A stretch of DNA of 46,410 nt from Chloroflexota bacterium (GTDB lineage Bacteria; Chloroflexota; Anaerolineae; Anaerolineales; Anaerolineaceae), in NCBI GenBank assembly GCA_021779955.1, contig JAJXZS010000009.1:1-46410 (forward strand). Reading direction: 5' to 3'. This document shows positions 43,967-46,410 of this stretch, one piece after another. The notes under the pieces were generated by a model that ran no database searches, was not told the DNA's origin, and worked only from the letters and a program-made list of their open reading frames with translations. Numbering within the stretch: position 1 is the first letter of the stretch; every line of letters starts with the position of its first letter. The position numbers and the translations under genes were made by a program.

Positions 43967-43996
43967 ATGATACCCCAATTGGCTTGCGAATTCCAA
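43967..43996 (-). promoter_or_regulatory. Candidate lplA promoter
   Basis: On the minus strand TTGGAA (43996-43991), an 18-base spacer and TATCAT (43972-43967) lie about 78 bases upstream of the lplA start, in the 140-base gap after the O-antigen ligase-like gene. Confidence 0.4.
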
Positions 43997-44029
43997 TCTT
44001 CTTGGATTGTGCTGCATTGGAGGACGTCC

Positions 44030-45526
44030 CTATGCAGGGCTCGCTTCCTGAATTTCGACAGCATCTGTAATCGGGCGCGACACAAAGAGCCGGTTTGCCG
44101 CCACCACCAATCCCAGGATCATCCAATAATAAGGCAGGGCAAAGGTATCCAGGCTGAAGCCCTCGAAGATCAAACTTATGATGGCAATCTGGCCGATGAT
44201 GCCAACTGCCTTGGCAATCCGCGATTCAGACTGCTCGGTCTCCCGCGCCGTCTTCCAACCCACCCACATCCAGGAAATGAACACAGCGAAGCCGGCTATA
44301 CCCGTCTCTGCCAGCAGCCGCGTCCACAAGTTTTTTGCATTTGGCAGGAAAGCATTCGAAAGGTAGATGCGCAGCACTTCAGGCAATTTAAAACCGAAAT
44401 TATTCATCACCCGGGGGATGAGATAGCCGGCATTGCCCAACCCCACCCCAAAGATCGGATACATCAGGAAAATACTAAAACCGGCCATCCAATAGACAAT
44501 TCTTTCAGCGAGTTGGATCCGGCTGGCCCACGCCAGGAAGCCGAGTTGCTGCAGTGTCTGGAGGTCGAAAAGATCGGCCATGCGCTTGGGGTCGATCTTG
44601 GTCAACGCCCAACCGGCTGCCAGCACAACCCCTGCCAGGAGGATCATCAAGCCAAGCCAGAATGCCAAATCGAAAAGCGGATTCCGTTTATGAAGGCCCT
44701 GAGCCTCTGTGCTTGAATGGCGATGAAATAATCTCTGCCGCACGGTATTCATCAAACGCAGGAACAGGAAGGTCAAATACCCCAGGCTTCCGAGCCATCC
44801 AATCCTAGATTTGCTAAAGATGAGCACGAAAAAAGCGACGGCCAGAAGAATATTCTCCAGGCTGATCTTGAAAATGCGCAGCTTGTGGAAACTGATCTTC
44901 TTGATGGTCAGTCCCAACCAGATGGGGATGTAGAACATGTTCAATTGATGCGCCAGCCATGATGGTTCAAACGCCAGGCCGTTCAATCTTCCGTAGAATG
45001 TGGTTTCACTGGCCACAAGCAGATTCTGTACACCCATCATCACGCCGGGTACCCGCCCGAGTACAATCACGAACACGAACTGAACCAGGCAGTATGCCAG
45101 CATGGCTGCGCCGCTGATGTTGACAATGCGAAAGAATGCATGCAGCTTGCCTTCATCAGTGATCCACATGGAGATTGCCAGGTAGAAACAAATTCCCAAT
45201 CCCAGGGTAAGGATATTCGGCAATTCGTTTGCCAGCAGGGGTACATTCTTGAAATTGGGCAGCGGCAGGAAAAACGCAAGACTGGATGAAATGAGCGCAA
45301 GGCAGAAGAACACCAGCAAGGGTACTGTTTGAAGCGGAAGTGTCTTGCCGCGAAGAATCGCGGGGATCAACCAGATGACGACGAGGATTGCCAGAAAGAG
45401 CGCAGAAACAGGAGCGACATCCGTCCCACCCATGACTCTGGAAAGCAGCGGCAGGCTGGTGATGGGGAGCAGCGCGACCAGCAAACCCCACGAAGCGTTG
45501 GTGATGACAGAATAGACGCGTCTCAT
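44030..45526 (-). CDS. O-antigen ligase/polymerase-like membrane protein (Wzy_C family)
   Basis: A 498-residue protein with about eleven to twelve hydrophobic segments and a large hydrophilic loop near the middle-to-end region (around FDLQTLQQLGFLAWASRIQLAERIVYW), the usual layout of O-antigen ligases and Wzy-type polymerases. The FSKSRIGWLGSLGYLTFLFL segment resembles the Wzy_C signature with its conserved Arg. It would join glycan repeat units or ligate them to an acceptor outside the membrane; in an organism without lipopolysaccharide, polymerisation of an exopolysaccharide is more likely. Its ATG overlaps the Wzz-like stop by four bases (45523-45526). Confidence 0.82.
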   Translation of the reverse strand: MRRVYSVITNASWGLLVALLPITSLPLLSRVMGGTDVAPVSALFLAILVVIWLIPAILRGKTLPLQTVPLLVFFCLALISSSLAFFLPLPNFKNVPLLANELPNILTLGLGICFYLAISMWITDEGKLHAFFRIVNISGAAMLAYCLVQFVFVIVLGRVPGVMMGVQNLLVASETTFYGRLNGLAFEPSWLAHQLNMFYIPIWLGLTIKKISFHKLRIFKISLENILLAVAFFVLIFSKSRIGWLGSLGYLTFLFLRLMNTVRQRLFHRHSSTEAQGLHKRNPLFDLAFWLGLMILLAGVVLAAGWALTKIDPKRMADLFDLQTLQQLGFLAWASRIQLAERIVYWMAGFSIFLMYPIFGVGLGNAGYLIPRVMNNFGFKLPEVLRIYLSNAFLPNAKNLWTRLLAETGIAGFAVFISWMWVGWKTARETEQSESRIAKAVGIIGQIAIISLIFEGFSLDTFALPYYWMILGLVVAANRLFVSRPITDAVEIQEASPA

Positions 45527-46326
45527 TCGTGATGGAAGATGCTTGCAGGTGAGTAGATGCCTTCAGTGACGAGAAGCGCGAGGATGAACCCGATCACAGC
45601 CCCGGCACTGACCAACCATCCGCGTTCGGCGCGAATCGGGTTGCCCGGAACTGTTGCCTCCTGGTAGGCGTCCACTGTCAATTCGGGGGAGAGGCCCATG
45701 CTGAGCTGCTGGGCAGAGGCGAGATCTTGTGTGATCGCTGCCAACTGGGATTCCAACTCGCTCTTTCCGCCAGTGCAAACTGGCGCGGCTTGGTTCGCTG
45801 CCGTGCCCGCCAGGCAATCTTGCAGATCAGTCTGCGTCTTCGCCAGTTCAGCAGCAATCAAGGACTGCCTTTCACCTTCCTTCAACGCCGCATAATAGAG
45901 ATTGCCCCAGGTATTGGCAATTTGGGCCGCAGTTGCGGCATCTCTCCATTGAACCTTGAGGTACGTGCTTGTGATTTGCCGCTCAACAGTGGAAATTTTC
46001 AACAGTTCAGATTGATCGAGGTCGATACCGTTTTGCTTTTCTGCAGCAATGACGCTGTCGATCACATTCTGAGAATAAGCGAGTTCACCAACATGCATCA
46101 GTTCCACGTCCATCATGAATTCGGTGACATTGGGATTGGACGCCAGATCGATATTGGTCACTACTTCGAATCGGGCTTCATAAACCGGCGGGAAGAGAAA
46201 GCTCAAACTCAAACCGATCAATCCCCCCAGGATCAATCCGGCGGCAATCATCCACCATTGTCTTGTATACTTTGCCGAAAGAATTGCGGGGCGGTAATCA
46301 GCCTTGGGGTTCGTCGCTGCCTTCAT
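45523..46326 (-). CDS. Wzz-like polysaccharide chain-length / co-polymerase protein
   Basis: A 267-residue protein with the Wzz/PCP layout: short cytoplasmic N-terminus, first membrane segment (WWMIAAGLILGGLIGLSLSFLF, about 25-46), the PPVYEARFEVV entry motif, a long extracytoplasmic domain rich in coiled-coil heptads (about 130-210), a Pro-rich VPGNPIRAERGWLV stretch and a second membrane segment (about 230-255). No tyrosine-kinase domain is fused. Such proteins set the length of glycans made by Wzy-type polymerases, and the next gene is such a polymerase. It overlaps both neighbours by four bases in ATGA form. Confidence 0.85.
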   Translation of the reverse strand: MKAATNPKADYRPAILSAKYTRQWWMIAAGLILGGLIGLSLSFLFPPVYEARFEVVTNIDLASNPNVTEFMMDVELMHVGELAYSQNVIDSVIAAEKQNGIDLDQSELLKISTVERQITSTYLKVQWRDAATAAQIANTWGNLYYAALKEGERQSLIAAELAKTQTDLQDCLAGTAANQAAPVCTGGKSELESQLAAITQDLASAQQLSMGLSPELTVDAYQEATVPGNPIRAERGWLVSAGAVIGFILALLVTEGIYSPASIFHHE

Positions 46327-46410
46327 TTTTTCGTAATGTAATCCTTCAACTTACGATTGAGTGTATTTATGAATGATTTGCTTCCCAAAAGTATAATCCC
46401 GATAATCCCC
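46323..46410 (-). CDS. C-terminal end of a membrane protein gene (5' part outside window)
   Basis: Reading in from the right edge on the minus strand, an open frame of 28 codons ends at TGA 46325-46323, which overlaps the ATG of the Wzz-like gene as ATGA. The residues are a hydrophobic stretch (GIIGIILLGSKSF) followed by a basic tail (NRKLKDYITKK). That is the look of the last membrane helix and cytoplasmic tail of a polytopic protein, and a Wzx-type flippase would fit the locus. The identity is a guess; the coupling overlap makes it likely to be a real gene. Confidence 0.6.
   Translation of the reverse strand, partial: GIIGIILLGSKSFINTLNRKLKDYITKK

Noticed and set aside
1-46410. tRNA, rRNA, insertion sequences, phage genes, toxin-antitoxin or defence genes
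   Set aside because: Read for on both strands; no sequence or gene product with their features was recognised. A covariance-model scan could still find a small RNA.

Overview
This window most resembles a chromosomal segment of a member of the Chloroflexota, probably class Anaerolineae. That is an inference from content: an SLH-anchored secreted giant protein with 'VTRAQMAIFLL'-type repeats, a lipoprotein sugar-binding protein with a Thr/Pro/Ala-rich linker, a large cyclic beta-1,2-glucan synthase, a UbiB-like kinase and a moderately GC-rich, gene-dense layout. No rRNA, tRNA, CRISPR array, insertion sequence or phage gene was seen.

Layout. (1) Positions 1-6104 (minus) hold the 5' 2034 codons of one giant secreted thermolysin-type (M4) protease whose 3' end lies outside the window. 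(2) 6212-11257 (minus) is an operon wzm-wzt-rfbC-rfbB-rfbA-rfbD for making dTDP-L-rhamnose and exporting a polysaccharide, ended by a terminator. Divergent from it (plus, 11328-14416) are two GT2 glycosyltransferases and a flippase-like membrane protein. (3) 14683-22980 (plus) is a carbohydrate-uptake locus: a LacI-type regulator with a perfect palindromic operator at its promoter, a solute-binding lipoprotein, two permeases without an ATPase gene, a GH130 phosphorylase and a GH65 phosphorylase. (4) Converging on it (minus, 35075-23079) is an operon of a tandem universal stress protein, a 2966-residue cyclic beta-1,2-glucan synthase (GT84, glucoamylase-like cyclising domain and GH94) and a fused ABC exporter resembling NdvA/ChvA. 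(5) 35441-42824 is mixed: pterin-carbinolamine dehydratase, a MoeB/ThiF-like E1 enzyme, a 70-residue unknown protein with its own strong promoter and terminator, a UbiB/AarF kinase with a leaderless-looking promoter, an RNB-domain ribonuclease with an altered active-site motif, an unknown membrane protein and an ACR3 arsenite exporter. (6) 42900-46410 (minus) has a lipoate-protein ligase and, upstream of it, the end of a second polysaccharide locus: an O-antigen ligase/polymerase-like protein, a Wzz-like chain-length protein and the last 28 codons of a further gene, overlapping in ATGA steps.

How it fits together: the window is dominated by cell-surface carbohydrate biology. There is one ABC-dependent rhamnose-containing glycan pathway, one Wzy/Wzz-type pathway, one beta-1,2-glucan synthesis and export operon and one phosphorolytic oligosaccharide uptake locus. 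The strongest candidates for something undescribed are the stress protein-glucan synthase-exporter operon in a presumably non-proteobacterial host, the giant protease with about 1000 residues of beta-helix and Ig-like modules inserted between propeptide and catalytic domain, and the monocistronic 70-residue protein.
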